A stretch of DNA of 64,000 nt from the NCBI RefSeq assembly GCF_036240795.1, contig NZ_CP108454.1:5640001-5704000 (forward strand), in the 5' to 3' direction. How positions within the stretch are numbered: the stretch's first letter is position 1; each line of letters starts with the position of its first letter. The DNA comes from Streptomyces sp. NBC_01268. GTDB taxonomy: Bacteria > Actinomycetota > Actinomycetes > Streptomycetales > Streptomycetaceae. The notes beneath the pieces were generated by a model. It did not search any database. It saw only the letters and a list, made by a program, of their open reading frames with translations, and was not told where the DNA came from. Of this stretch, positions 55,645 through 63,517 are shown one piece after another. The position numbers and the translations under genes are program-made.

Positions 55645-56049
55645 ATGACCACCACCACCAGCAACCTGGACCTGATCCACGCGGCCTACGCCGCCTTCCG
55701 CGACCGTGACGTCGACGCGCTCGTCGCCACGATGGCCGAGGACATGGAGTGGATCCACCCCGAGGGCATGCACGCCTACGGCCTCGGCGGCACCAAGCAC
55801 GGCCACGCCGGGGTCCGGGGCTTCCTGGCCCACGTCCCGACCGTCCTCGGCGGGATGAGGCTCCAGCCCCTGGAGTTCCTCGACCACGGAGACCGGGTCG
55901 TCGTCTTCGGCGTCCGTGACGTGACCTCCCGCAGCGGCCACACCGAGACGCTGCAGTTCGTCCACTCCTGGACGTTCCGCGACGGCAAGGCCGTCCGCAT
56001 GGAGGACATCTTCGACACGGTCGCGTTCCACCGGGTGATCGAGAGCTGA
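55645..56049 (+). CDS. SnoaL-like (NTF2-fold) protein
   Basis: A 134-aa cone-shaped NTF2-fold protein: IHAAYAAFRDRDVDALVATM and ILVATMAEDMEW-type helices at the start and a final sheet ending WTFRDGKAVRMEDIFDT. Members act as cyclases, dehydratases or isomerases on polyketides and quinones. Only 13 bp separate it from the SDR gene, and the two may reduce and then dehydrate the quinone to the aromatic terphenyl. Catalytic residues cannot be assigned safely. Confidence 0.85.
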   Translation: MTTTTSNLDLIHAAYAAFRDRDVDALVATMAEDMEWIHPEGMHAYGLGGTKHGHAGVRGFLAHVPTVLGGMRLQPLEFLDHGDRVVVFGVRDVTSRSGHTETLQFVHSWTFRDGKAVRMEDIFDTVAFHRVIES

Positions 56050-56064
56050 CGGGCGCCCTCGGCC

Positions 56065-57069
56065 ATGACATCCGCCACCGCGTACGCCTTCCTGGGCCCC
56101 GAGGGCACCTTCACCGAGGCGGCGCTGCGCAGGCTCCCCGCGTACGCCGCCCACGGTGAGGAACTGCCCCGGCGCCCGTACCCCAGTGTCCCCGCGGCCC
56201 TGGACGCGGTCCGCCGCGGCGACTGCGCGACGGCCGTGGTCCCGCTGGAGAACTCGGTGAAGGGCGTGGTGCCCGCCACCATGGACCAGCTGGCCGAGTC
56301 CGGGCTGCACATCACCGGCGAGGTCGAACTCCCGGTGACCTTCGCCCTGATGGCGCCGGACGGCACGGAGCTGGGCGACGTACGGGAGGTGTACAGCCAC
56401 CCGCACGCGCTCGCCCAGTGCGCCGGGTGGCTGGACGAGCACCTCCCGGCAGCCCGGGCCGTGCCCGCCGACTCCACGGCCGCCGCCGCGCACGAGGTGG
56501 CGCGGCGGCCGGCCGGCGGGGCTGCGGCCATCGCCGCCCCGCCGGCCGCCGAGCGCTACGGCCTGCGGGTCCTGGCCGCCGGCCTCGGCCGCCGCGGCGG
56601 AGCGGTCACCCGCTTCGTCGCGGTCTCCCAGGCCTGGTTCCCGCCCGCCCGCACCACCCGCGACCGCACCTCGCTGGTCGTCACCACCGAGGACGGCGGC
56701 CCCGCCCGGCTCGCCGCGATCCTCGCCCTCTTCACCGACCGCGCCATCGAGGTGAGCCGGGTCCACGCCTGGCCCACCGGCGAACGCCTGGGCAGCTACC
56801 GCTACTTCGTCGACGTGGACGGACACGTGGAGAACCCGGCGGTACGGGGCGCGTTGTCGAGCCTGGCCGGACTGGGCGCGACAGCCCGCTTCCTCGGGAG
56901 CTACCCGAGATGGACCGGTCCCCGCCGTCCCGCGGCGAGCCACCGCCCCGCCCCCGCCCACACCGTCGTGGGCAGTCGTTCCGCCGGGGCGGAAGGGGTG
57001 GGCACAACGGAACGGCGCCCCGCCGGGCGCCTCCGCTCCGATCACCCGGCCCCGAGCACCCGCACCTAG
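56065..57069 (+). CDS. pheA: prephenate dehydratase with ACT domain, altered Phe-binding motifs
   Basis: A 334-aa enzyme converting prephenate to phenylpyruvate. The dehydratase domain (1-190) has FLGPEGTFTEAAL, VPLENSVKG and the catalytic TRF at 182-184. The ACT domain (200-280) normally carries GALV and ESRP, which bind Phe for feedback inhibition; here these positions read PARL (213-216) and HAWP (234-237). Resistance to Phe inhibition is therefore likely. The last 50 residues are a low-complexity extension. Starts 15 bp after the SnoaL-like gene. It would feed phenylpyruvate to the A-T-TE enzyme. Confidence 0.95.
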   Translation: MTSATAYAFLGPEGTFTEAALRRLPAYAAHGEELPRRPYPSVPAALDAVRRGDCATAVVPLENSVKGVVPATMDQLAESGLHITGEVELPVTFALMAPDGTELGDVREVYSHPHALAQCAGWLDEHLPAARAVPADSTAAAAHEVARRPAGGAAAIAAPPAAERYGLRVLAAGLGRRGGAVTRFVAVSQAWFPPARTTRDRTSLVVTTEDGGPARLAAILALFTDRAIEVSRVHAWPTGERLGSYRYFVDVDGHVENPAVRGALSSLAGLGATARFLGSYPRWTGPRRPAASHRPAPAHTVVGSRSAGAEGVGTTERRPAGRLRSDHPAPSTRT

Positions 57070-57143
57070 GGGTGCCGTGGGTCATGCCGGGCCCGCCACC
57101 GCCGCCGGGCCCGGCGGAAACCCCCTCCCAGGAGAGGTCCCCC

Positions 57144-57827
57144 ATGCCGCCCACCCTGCTCCACATCGACACCAGCGCCCGCCTCGGCTCCACCACCCGC
57201 CGCGTCACCGCCGAGTTCGCCGCTTCCTGGCGCGCCGCCAACGAGGGCGGCACCCACCTCCACCGCGACCTCGCCGCGACCCCCGTGCCGCACATCGACG
57301 GCGACCAGATCGCCGTGACGCAGCGCATCGAGGCGTCCGGGGTCCGGGACCTCGACGAGGCGAGGAACGCGGCCCGCACGGCCGGCGAGAAGGCGAGCTG
57401 GGCCACCACCTGGGAGCTGGTCGACGAGGTGCTCGCCGCCGACACGATCGTCCTGGGGCTGCCGATGCACAACTTCTCGCTGCCCTCCACGTTCAAGGCC
57501 TGGCTCGACCGGGTCCTCATCCCGCCGCTCGTCGTCGACCCGGAGACCGGCACCGGCCCGCTGGCCGGCCGGCAGGTCGTGGTGGTCACGGCCCGCGGCG
57601 GCGCGTACGGCCCGGGCACGCCCCGGCACGCCTACGACTTCCAGGAGCCCTATCTGCGGGCCGCCTTCGGCATGGTCGCCCTCGCCGACGACCTGGTCTT
57701 CCTGCACGCCGAGCTGACGAAGTCCGGGCACGTGGCCCGGCTGGCCGGCTTCCAGCGGCTGGCGGCCGAGTCGCTGAAGGAGGCGCTGGAGGGCGCCCGC
57801 AAGCACGCGCAGCGCGTGCACCTCTGA
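57144..57827 (+). CDS. AzoR-type FMN-dependent NAD(P)H:quinone oxidoreductase
   Basis: A 227-aa flavodoxin-like reductase: LLHIDTSARLGSTTRRVT binds FMN phosphate, IVLGLPMHNFSLPSTFKAWLDRV and VVTARGGAYGPGTPRHAYDFQEPYL are AzoR motifs. Such enzymes reduce quinones by two electrons to hydroquinones. In this operon it may keep the dihydroxybenzoquinone intermediate reduced, or protect the cell from it. The start at 57144 follows AGGAGAGG; upstream in-frame codons belong to the antisense-like Pro/Arg stretch after pheA. Confidence 0.92.
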   Translation: MPPTLLHIDTSARLGSTTRRVTAEFAASWRAANEGGTHLHRDLAATPVPHIDGDQIAVTQRIEASGVRDLDEARNAARTAGEKASWATTWELVDEVLAADTIVLGLPMHNFSLPSTFKAWLDRVLIPPLVVDPETGTGPLAGRQVVVVTARGGAYGPGTPRHAYDFQEPYLRAAFGMVALADDLVFLHAELTKSGHVARLAGFQRLAAESLKEALEGARKHAQRVHL

Positions 57828-57888
57828 CGTACGGAACGTCGCGTCCCTGACCTCACCCCCTCTTTCTTCCTCTCCGAGAGGTTTCGCC

Positions 57889-59256
57889 ATGGAGACCCTG
57901 AAGCCCGAGACCCCTGAATTCGAACTGGTGAACACATGGGCCGGCCTCCCCGCCGCCCAGCAGCCGGAGTACCCCGACCCCGCCGCCCTCCACCGCGTCA
58001 CCCGCGGGCTCGCCACCGCCCCGCCGCTCGTCTTCTCCGGCGAGTGCGACCGCCTCAAGGGCCGGCTGGCCGCCGTCGCGCGCGGGGAGGCCCTGCTCCT
58101 CCAGGGCGGCGACTGCGCCGAGACCTTCGACCGGGTCTCCGCGGAGACCGTGCACAGCAAGCTGAACACCCTGATGCAGATGTCCGCGGTCCTCACGTAC
58201 GCGGCCGCCATGCCCGTCGTGAAGGTCGGCCGCATCGCCGGTCAGTACGCCAAGCCGCGCTCGCAGCCCACCGAGACCCGTGACGGCCTCACCCTCCCGA
58301 CCTACCGCGGCGACGCCGTCAACGGCCTCGCCTTCACCTCCGAGGCCCGGATCCCCGACCCGGAGCGCCTGCTGCGGATGTACCAGGCCTCCTCCAACAC
58401 CCTCAACCTCGTCCGGGCGTTCACCGCCGGCGGTTACGCGGCCCTCAGCCAGGTGCACGAGTGGAACCGCGACTTCATCGCCGGCTCGCCGCTGCGCGAG
58501 CAGTACGAGGCCATCGCCAGCGGCATCGACCGCGCCCTGAAGTTCATGGACGCCACCGGCGCCAGCCCGCGCGCCTTCGACGACTCCGAGTTCTACGTCT
58601 CCCACGAGGGGCTGCTGCTCGACTACGAGGCCCCCCTCACCCGCCACGATCCCGACACCGGCCGGGTCTACGCCACCTCCGGGCACATGCTCTGGATCGG
58701 CGAGCGCACCCGCGACCTGGACGGCGCCCACGTCGAGTACTTCTCCCGCGTCGCCAACCCCATCGGCGTGAAGCTGGGCCCCAGCACCACCGCCGACACC
58801 GCCCTGCGGCTCATCGACCGGCTCGACCCCGACCGGGAGCCCGGCCGGCTCACCTTCGTCGTACGGCTCGGCGTCGGCAAGGTGCACGAGGTGCTGCCCG
58901 AACTCGTCGAGAAGGTCACCGCCTCCGGCGCCCGGGTGGCCTGGGTCTGCGACCCGATGCACGGCAACACGATCGGGGCGCCCTCCGGTCACAAGACCCG
59001 GCACTTCGACGACATCCTCGGGGAGGTCCGCGCCTTCTTCGAGGTCCACGGCGCCCTCGGCACCCACGCCGGCGGCATCCACGTCGAGCTCACGGGCGAC
59101 GACGTCACGGAGTGCGTCGGCGGCGGCCACGACCTCGGCTTCCCCGACCTCTCCGCCCGGTACGAGTCGGCCTGCGACCCGCGCCTCAACCGCAGCCAGT
59201 CGCTCGACCTGGCCTTCCTGGTCGCGGAGTTCCTGCACGGCGAGGAGGGCGCGTGA
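57889..59256 (+). CDS. class II 3-deoxy-7-phosphoheptulonate (DAHP) synthase
   Basis: A 455-aa plant-type DAHP synthase, first enzyme of the shikimate pathway: PEP plus erythrose 4-phosphate to DAHP. Motifs are GGDCAETF, VGRIAGQYAKPRS, RYPDP-like PDPERLLRMYQAS, TSGHMLWIGERTR and DPMHGNT. Streptomyces carry a housekeeping class II copy; this one sits in the cluster between a quinone reductase and chorismate mutase, so it is probably a dedicated copy raising aromatic flux. Length is normal. It starts 61 bp after the reductase gene. Confidence 0.95.
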   Translation: METLKPETPEFELVNTWAGLPAAQQPEYPDPAALHRVTRGLATAPPLVFSGECDRLKGRLAAVARGEALLLQGGDCAETFDRVSAETVHSKLNTLMQMSAVLTYAAAMPVVKVGRIAGQYAKPRSQPTETRDGLTLPTYRGDAVNGLAFTSEARIPDPERLLRMYQASSNTLNLVRAFTAGGYAALSQVHEWNRDFIAGSPLREQYEAIASGIDRALKFMDATGASPRAFDDSEFYVSHEGLLLDYEAPLTRHDPDTGRVYATSGHMLWIGERTRDLDGAHVEYFSRVANPIGVKLGPSTTADTALRLIDRLDPDREPGRLTFVVRLGVGKVHEVLPELVEKVTASGARVAWVCDPMHGNTIGAPSGHKTRHFDDILGEVRAFFEVHGALGTHAGGIHVELTGDDVTECVGGGHDLGFPDLSARYESACDPRLNRSQSLDLAFLVAEFLHGEEGA

Positions 59257-59284
59257 CGGCGCCCGCCCGGCCGAAGGGGGAGGC

Positions 59285-59638
59285 ATGAGTACGGCACGTG
59301 CCGAGCTGGGCCGGCTCCGCGACAGCATCGACAACATCGACGCCGCCGTGGTGCACCTGCTCGCCGAGCGTTTCACCCACACCCGCCGGGTCGGCGAGCT
59401 GAAGGCCCGGCACGGCCTGCCGCCCGCCGACCCCGGGCGCGAGGCCCGGCAGATCGCCCGGCTGCGGAGCATCGCCGAGTCGGCCCGGCTGGATCCGGAG
59501 TTCGCCGAGAAGTTCCTCAACTTCATCGTGGCGGAGGTCATCCGGCACCACGAGTCGATCGCACGGTCCAGCACGGAACATCGAATTCCGGCCGCTCGTG
59601 ACGGGGGTGTTTCCATGCCCGTCCTAGCGGAATATTGA
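59285..59638 (+). CDS. AroQ-type chorismate mutase
   Basis: A 117-aa all-helical chorismate mutase converting chorismate to prephenate. Helix 1 (LGRLRDSIDNIDAAVVHLLAER) and the Arg/Lys motifs RRVGELKARHGLP and DPGREARQIARL fit the AroQ active site. It begins 28 bp after the DAHP synthase. Mutase followed by the dehydratase gives phenylpyruvate; no prephenate dehydrogenase is present in the window, so the pathway leads to phenylpyruvate rather than 4-hydroxyphenylpyruvate. Confidence 0.93.
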   Translation: MSTARAELGRLRDSIDNIDAAVVHLLAERFTHTRRVGELKARHGLPPADPGREARQIARLRSIAESARLDPEFAEKFLNFIVAEVIRHHESIARSSTEHRIPAARDGGVSMPVLAEY

Positions 59639-59822
59639 CATTCGCTTGGTGAAAACCGACAGAGCATGTGCACGACCTGCGAAAGTGCGCACAGCCCTGA
59701 ATCCTCCTCCGTTGATCGAGGTTTCCGGCCCACCGGAGAATTAAGGCCATGATCCGGCCCGATTCTCCGAGGCCGGCCTCTCTCGTTCACGACGGACCCG
59801 GCGTCTTCTCTCCGGGATCACC

Positions 59823-61292
59823 ATGGGGGATTTCGTGATCAGTCGCAGAAACATGCTCAAGGCGGGCGTGGCCACCGGCGCGGTCGGCGCCGCCGGCCTG
59901 CTGGTTCCGGCGACGGGGGGATCCGCCCAGGCGGCCGACCTCGACCCGGCGGGCATCCCCAAGTTCACCCAGCCCATGCCCCTGGCGCCGACGCTCGCCC
60001 CGTACTCCTCCACGGGCACCGCGGACTACTACGCGATGACGATGAAGGAGGCCGACGTCGAGATCATCCCCGGCCGCCTCACCCGGGTCCGCACCTTCAA
60101 CGGCAGCTTCCCGGGTCCCGTCATCCGTGCCAAGTCGGGCGTGCGGGCCGTGGTGCAGCAGACCAACACCCTGTCCGTGCCCACCTCGGTCCACCTGCAC
60201 GGCGCGCACGTGCCGCCGGACAGCGACGGCGGCCCGATGGACCTCCTCGCGCCGGGCGGCGGGACCAAGACGTACACGTACCCGAACCAGCAGCCGCACG
60301 CCAACCTCTGGTTCCACGACCACGCGCACCACCAGGAGTCCGAGAACGTCTTCCTCGGCCTGACCGGCACCTACCTGCTCACCGACGACGTCGAGCAGGG
60401 CAACATCCTGCCGAAGGGCGCGTACGACATACCGATCCAGCTGCGCGACGCCCGCTTCGACGACAAGGGCCAACTCGTCTACGCCATGGACGACTTCCTC
60501 AACCGGAACGTCATCCTCGCCAACGGCAAGGCCTGGCCGTACTTCGAGGTCGCCCGCAAGCTGTACCGCTTCCGCATCTTCAACACCGCGAACATGCGGT
60601 ACTTCAAGCTCAGCCTGACCGGCAACGCGCCCTTCACGCTGATCGGCACCGACGGCGGACTCCTGCCCAGGCCGCAGGAGGTCACCAGCGTGACCCTCTC
60701 CCCGGGCGAGCGCGCCGACATCATGATCGACTTCTACGAGTACCCGCTGGGCACCACGCTGGAGCTCAAGAACGCGCCCGACGCGATGCCCGGCGGCCCC
60801 GCCGACGCGATCACCAAGGTGCTCCAGTTCCGCGTCACCGGCACGGGCAAGGAGTTCGGCACCATCCCGTACGACCTGCGCACCCTGCCGGCCCTCCCGC
60901 CCGCCACGGTGAACCGGTCCATCACGCTGAGCATGGACGAGAACGGCATGGCCTCGGACATGGGCTACATCAACGGCCTCGTCTACGACATGGACCGGAT
61001 CGACACCGAGATCGCCTACGGCACCACGGAGATCTGGACCGTCACCAACGCCAACACGATCATCCCGCACAACTTCCACATCCACCTGGTGCAGTTCAGG
61101 GTGCTGGAGCGCAACGGGGTGCCGGTGACCTCGGGCCCGGAGGTCGGGCTCAAGGACACGGTGAACCTGAACCCGGGGGAGACGGTCAAGATCCAGGCGA
61201 CGTTCACCGGATACCGGGGCACGTACCTCTACCACTGCCACATCTTCGACCACGCGGCGATGGGCATGATGGCCACGATGAAGATCGTCTGA
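59823..61292 (+). CDS. Tat-exported multicopper oxidase
   Basis: A 489-aa three-cupredoxin oxidase. A twin-arginine signal (SRRNMLKAG) precedes the mature domains; all copper motifs are present: VHLHGAHVP, WFHDHAHHQ, PHNFHIHLVQF and YHCHIFDHAAMGM. These enzymes oxidise phenols with oxygen as acceptor (laccase, bilirubin oxidase and phenoxazinone synthase types). An extracytoplasmic oxidase at the end of a terphenyl operon could oxidise hydroquinones back to quinones or couple products. ATG 59823 or GTG 59835 may start the protein. It stands 184 bp after the mutase gene, so it may have its own promoter. Confidence 0.93.
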   Translation: MGDFVISRRNMLKAGVATGAVGAAGLLVPATGGSAQAADLDPAGIPKFTQPMPLAPTLAPYSSTGTADYYAMTMKEADVEIIPGRLTRVRTFNGSFPGPVIRAKSGVRAVVQQTNTLSVPTSVHLHGAHVPPDSDGGPMDLLAPGGGTKTYTYPNQQPHANLWFHDHAHHQESENVFLGLTGTYLLTDDVEQGNILPKGAYDIPIQLRDARFDDKGQLVYAMDDFLNRNVILANGKAWPYFEVARKLYRFRIFNTANMRYFKLSLTGNAPFTLIGTDGGLLPRPQEVTSVTLSPGERADIMIDFYEYPLGTTLELKNAPDAMPGGPADAITKVLQFRVTGTGKEFGTIPYDLRTLPALPPATVNRSITLSMDENGMASDMGYINGLVYDMDRIDTEIAYGTTEIWTVTNANTIIPHNFHIHLVQFRVLERNGVPVTSGPEVGLKDTVNLNPGETVKIQATFTGYRGTYLYHCHIFDHAAMGMMATMKIV

Positions 61293-61387
61293 CGGGACGC
61301 GGCAGGACGGGTCCGGGCGCGGGGGCGGGCACGAGCGACACGTACGGGGCGGCGGCTGCCGCCCCGTACGTGTGCGTGCCGCCCGGC

Positions 61388-61753
61388 TCACTCGGAGTCG
61401 AAGGTCCTCCGCGACATGCTGATGTACTCGCGGTGCTGCTCGGACCACTTGATGAGGGAGCCCACCTCCGTGGACAGGGTGTGCCCGACCGGCGTCAGTT
61501 CGTAGTCGACCCGCGGCGGCGTGCTGGGCGTCACGGTCCGGATCACCAGGCCGTCGCGCTCCAGGCTGCGCAGGGTGAGCGTCAGCATGCGCTGGGAGAT
61601 GCCGTCGATGGAGCGCCGGAGCTCCGAATAGCGCCGGGGCCCGTCCCCCAGGATCGCCATGATCAGAACGCTCCACTTGTCGCCGACCCGGTCGAGCACA
61701 TCCCGCAGCTGACAGATGGCCAGACCCTCGCTGACCTGGTCAGGAACATTCAT
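61388..61753 (-). CDS. HxlR-family transcriptional regulator
   Basis: A 121-aa winged-helix regulator of the HxlR type: CQLRDVLDRVGDKWSVLIM, LRRSIDGISQRMLTLTLRSLERDGLV and the wing YELTPVGHTL. Cys18 near the N-terminus is the position used for redox or quinone sensing in some HxlR proteins (YodB, HypR); whether it senses here is inferred. The start 61753 (MNVPDQV) is the first with protein-like sequence. It is divergent from the DUF5519 gene across a region with two palindromes. Confidence 0.92.
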   Translation of the reverse strand: MNVPDQVSEGLAICQLRDVLDRVGDKWSVLIMAILGDGPRRYSELRRSIDGISQRMLTLTLRSLERDGLVIRTVTPSTPPRVDYELTPVGHTLSTEVGSLIKWSEQHREYISMSRRTFDSE

Positions 61754-61809
61754 GTGCGTAGCGATCTTTGAAGTGCCGTCTTCTGCCACCCCTGCAGCAT
61801 CGCCCAGAA

Positions 61810-61851
61810 TTCTTGTGGAAACAAGAAGTGACCAGCGCACTGTTTGTGCGC
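61810..61851. promoter_or_regulatory. two palindromes in the HxlR divergent promoter
   Basis: TTCTTGT (61810-61816) and ACAAGAA (61821-61827) are perfect 7-bp inverted arms around GGAA. A second one, GCGCAC-N5-GTGCGC (61835-61840 and 61846-61851), follows 7 bp later. The first is of the right size for a winged-helix dimer and is a good candidate HxlR operator. Confidence 0.68.
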
Positions 61852-61883
61852 GGCTTTGCCGCGCCCCGCACCGGAGGAAAACC

Positions 61884-62351
61884 ATGGCCGTCGATCTGAG
61901 CGTTCTGCCCCCGCGCAAGGGACCCCGTCCCGAGACGACCGGCCGGGAGATCCCGCACGACCAGCTCGAGGACTTCTCCCCGCCGGAGATCCGTGACGCC
62001 CTGGTGGCGCGTGCCCAGCAGCTGCCGGGCGTCTTCACCAGCCCCAGCCTGGTCTCCGAGCCCGGCTCCATGGCCCTGCGGCTGAACCGGAGCAACCGGC
62101 CCTTCGAGGCCTTCCTGCACCCGTCGGTCGACGAGTTCGGGCACATCCACCGGTCCGGCTTCATGCACCTCGCGGTGCCGGTCGAGGCCCTGCCGGCGCT
62201 CACCGAGCTCGGCTGGATCGAGCCGCACCCCATCACCCGGCGCGCGGAGTTCCCGGACAGCATCGTGATGCTCTACGCGCCCCGCGACGAGGACGAGCTG
62301 GAGGTCGCGGCCGTGGTGCTGCAGGCCTCGTACGAGCAGGCCGTGGCCTGA
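61884..62351 (+). CDS. DUF5519-like (luciferase-family) protein
   Basis: A 155-aa soluble protein with motifs ALVARAQQLPGVFTSPSL, GSMALRLN and FGHIHRSGFMHLAVPVEAL, matching the small DUF5519/luciferase-domain proteins of actinomycetes. The function is unknown; it has no cofactor motif that I can read. It begins at ATG 61884 after CCGGAGGAAA and is the first gene divergent from the HxlR regulator, so it is a probable target, likely co-transcribed with the following oxidoreductase. Confidence 0.75.
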   Translation: MAVDLSVLPPRKGPRPETTGREIPHDQLEDFSPPEIRDALVARAQQLPGVFTSPSLVSEPGSMALRLNRSNRPFEAFLHPSVDEFGHIHRSGFMHLAVPVEALPALTELGWIEPHPITRRAEFPDSIVMLYAPRDEDELEVAAVVLQASYEQAVA

Positions 62352-62443
62352 GGCAGGCCACGGCCCGCGCGGCCGCAGTCCCCGTCCGTCCACCGCTCCA
62401 CCGCTCCACCGCCCTTCCGTTCATCGGGAAAGAGGAACACCCC

Positions 62444-63373
62444 ATGCGTGCAGTGACCATCGAGGAATTCGGCGCCGCCCCCACCGTCAACGAGGTGGCC
62501 AAGCCGGTCCCCGGCCCCGGCGAGATCCTGGTCAAGGTCAGCCACTCCTCCCTCAACGGCTTCGACGGCGCCGTCATCTACGGCTTCCTCAAGGACGTCC
62601 TTGAGCACAAGTTCCCGGTGACCCTCGGCAAGGACTTCGCCGGCACGGTCGAGGCCGTCGGCGAGGGCGTCGGCCGCACCGCCGGCGAGCGGGTCTTCGG
62701 CGTCGTGATGAAGCCGGTCGTCCAGGACGGCGCACTCGCCGAGTACGTGGTGGTGGGCGAGGGCTACGGCATCGCCGCCGCCCCCGAGGGCCTGGACTCC
62801 GCCCACGCCGGCGCGCTCGGCCTGGCCGGCTCCGCCGCCGTCGGCGTGATCGACGCGCTCGCCCCCCAGCAGGGCGAGACGGTGCTGGTGATCGGCGCGA
62901 CCGGTGGCGTCGGCGCGTACGCGGTGCAGCTCGCCGCCAAGACCGGCGCGACCGTCATCGCCACCGCCAAGCCGGGCGCGGAGACCGAGTTCGTCAAGGG
63001 CCTCGGCGCCACCCACGTCGTCGACCACACCGGCGACCTGGCCGCCCAGATCCGCGCGCTCTCCCCGGGCGGCGTGCACGCCGCGGCCCACCTGGCCGGC
63101 GACCCCGGTGCCGCCGTCGCGCTGGTCGCCGCCGGCGGCCGGCTCGCCTCCACCCTGGGCTTCGGCCCCGAGGCCGCCACCGAGCTCGACATCACCGTCA
63201 CCTCCGTGATGGCCAACCCCGACCCGGCCACCCTGGAGCGCCTCGCCGACGCGGTCGTCTCCGGCGCCCTCACGGTGCCGATCGCCGAGACCTACGCCCT
63301 GGACGCGGTCGGCCAGGGCTTCGCCGCCTTCGGCGCGGGCACCGTCGGCAAGATCGGCGTCTCCGTCGCCTGA
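62444..63373 (+). CDS. NADP-dependent quinone oxidoreductase (MDR superfamily, zinc-free)
   Basis: A 309-aa medium-chain reductase of the quinone oxidoreductase type: GroES-like start with LGKDFAGTVEAVG, then a Rossmann domain with VLVIGATGGVGAYAVQLAA and IATAKPG. No zinc-ligand pattern is present. It would reduce quinones or enones with NADPH. It is 92 bp after the DUF5519 gene and under the same HxlR-controlled promoter, a common arrangement for quinone-responsive detoxification. Confidence 0.93.
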   Translation: MRAVTIEEFGAAPTVNEVAKPVPGPGEILVKVSHSSLNGFDGAVIYGFLKDVLEHKFPVTLGKDFAGTVEAVGEGVGRTAGERVFGVVMKPVVQDGALAEYVVVGEGYGIAAAPEGLDSAHAGALGLAGSAAVGVIDALAPQQGETVLVIGATGGVGAYAVQLAAKTGATVIATAKPGAETEFVKGLGATHVVDHTGDLAAQIRALSPGGVHAAAHLAGDPGAAVALVAAGGRLASTLGFGPEAATELDITVTSVMANPDPATLERLADAVVSGALTVPIAETYALDAVGQGFAAFGAGTVGKIGVSVA

Positions 63374-63517
63374 CACCCGCACCACCTGCGTACGGGGTGG
63401 CCGGGGCCCACGGGCCTCGGCCACCCCCGCACGGCCGCACGCCGCACAGCACGCCCCACAGCAACGCTTCGCCCCGCCCGTACGACGTCACGCAGCCAGA
63501 GCCCCGGAGACTTCCCC

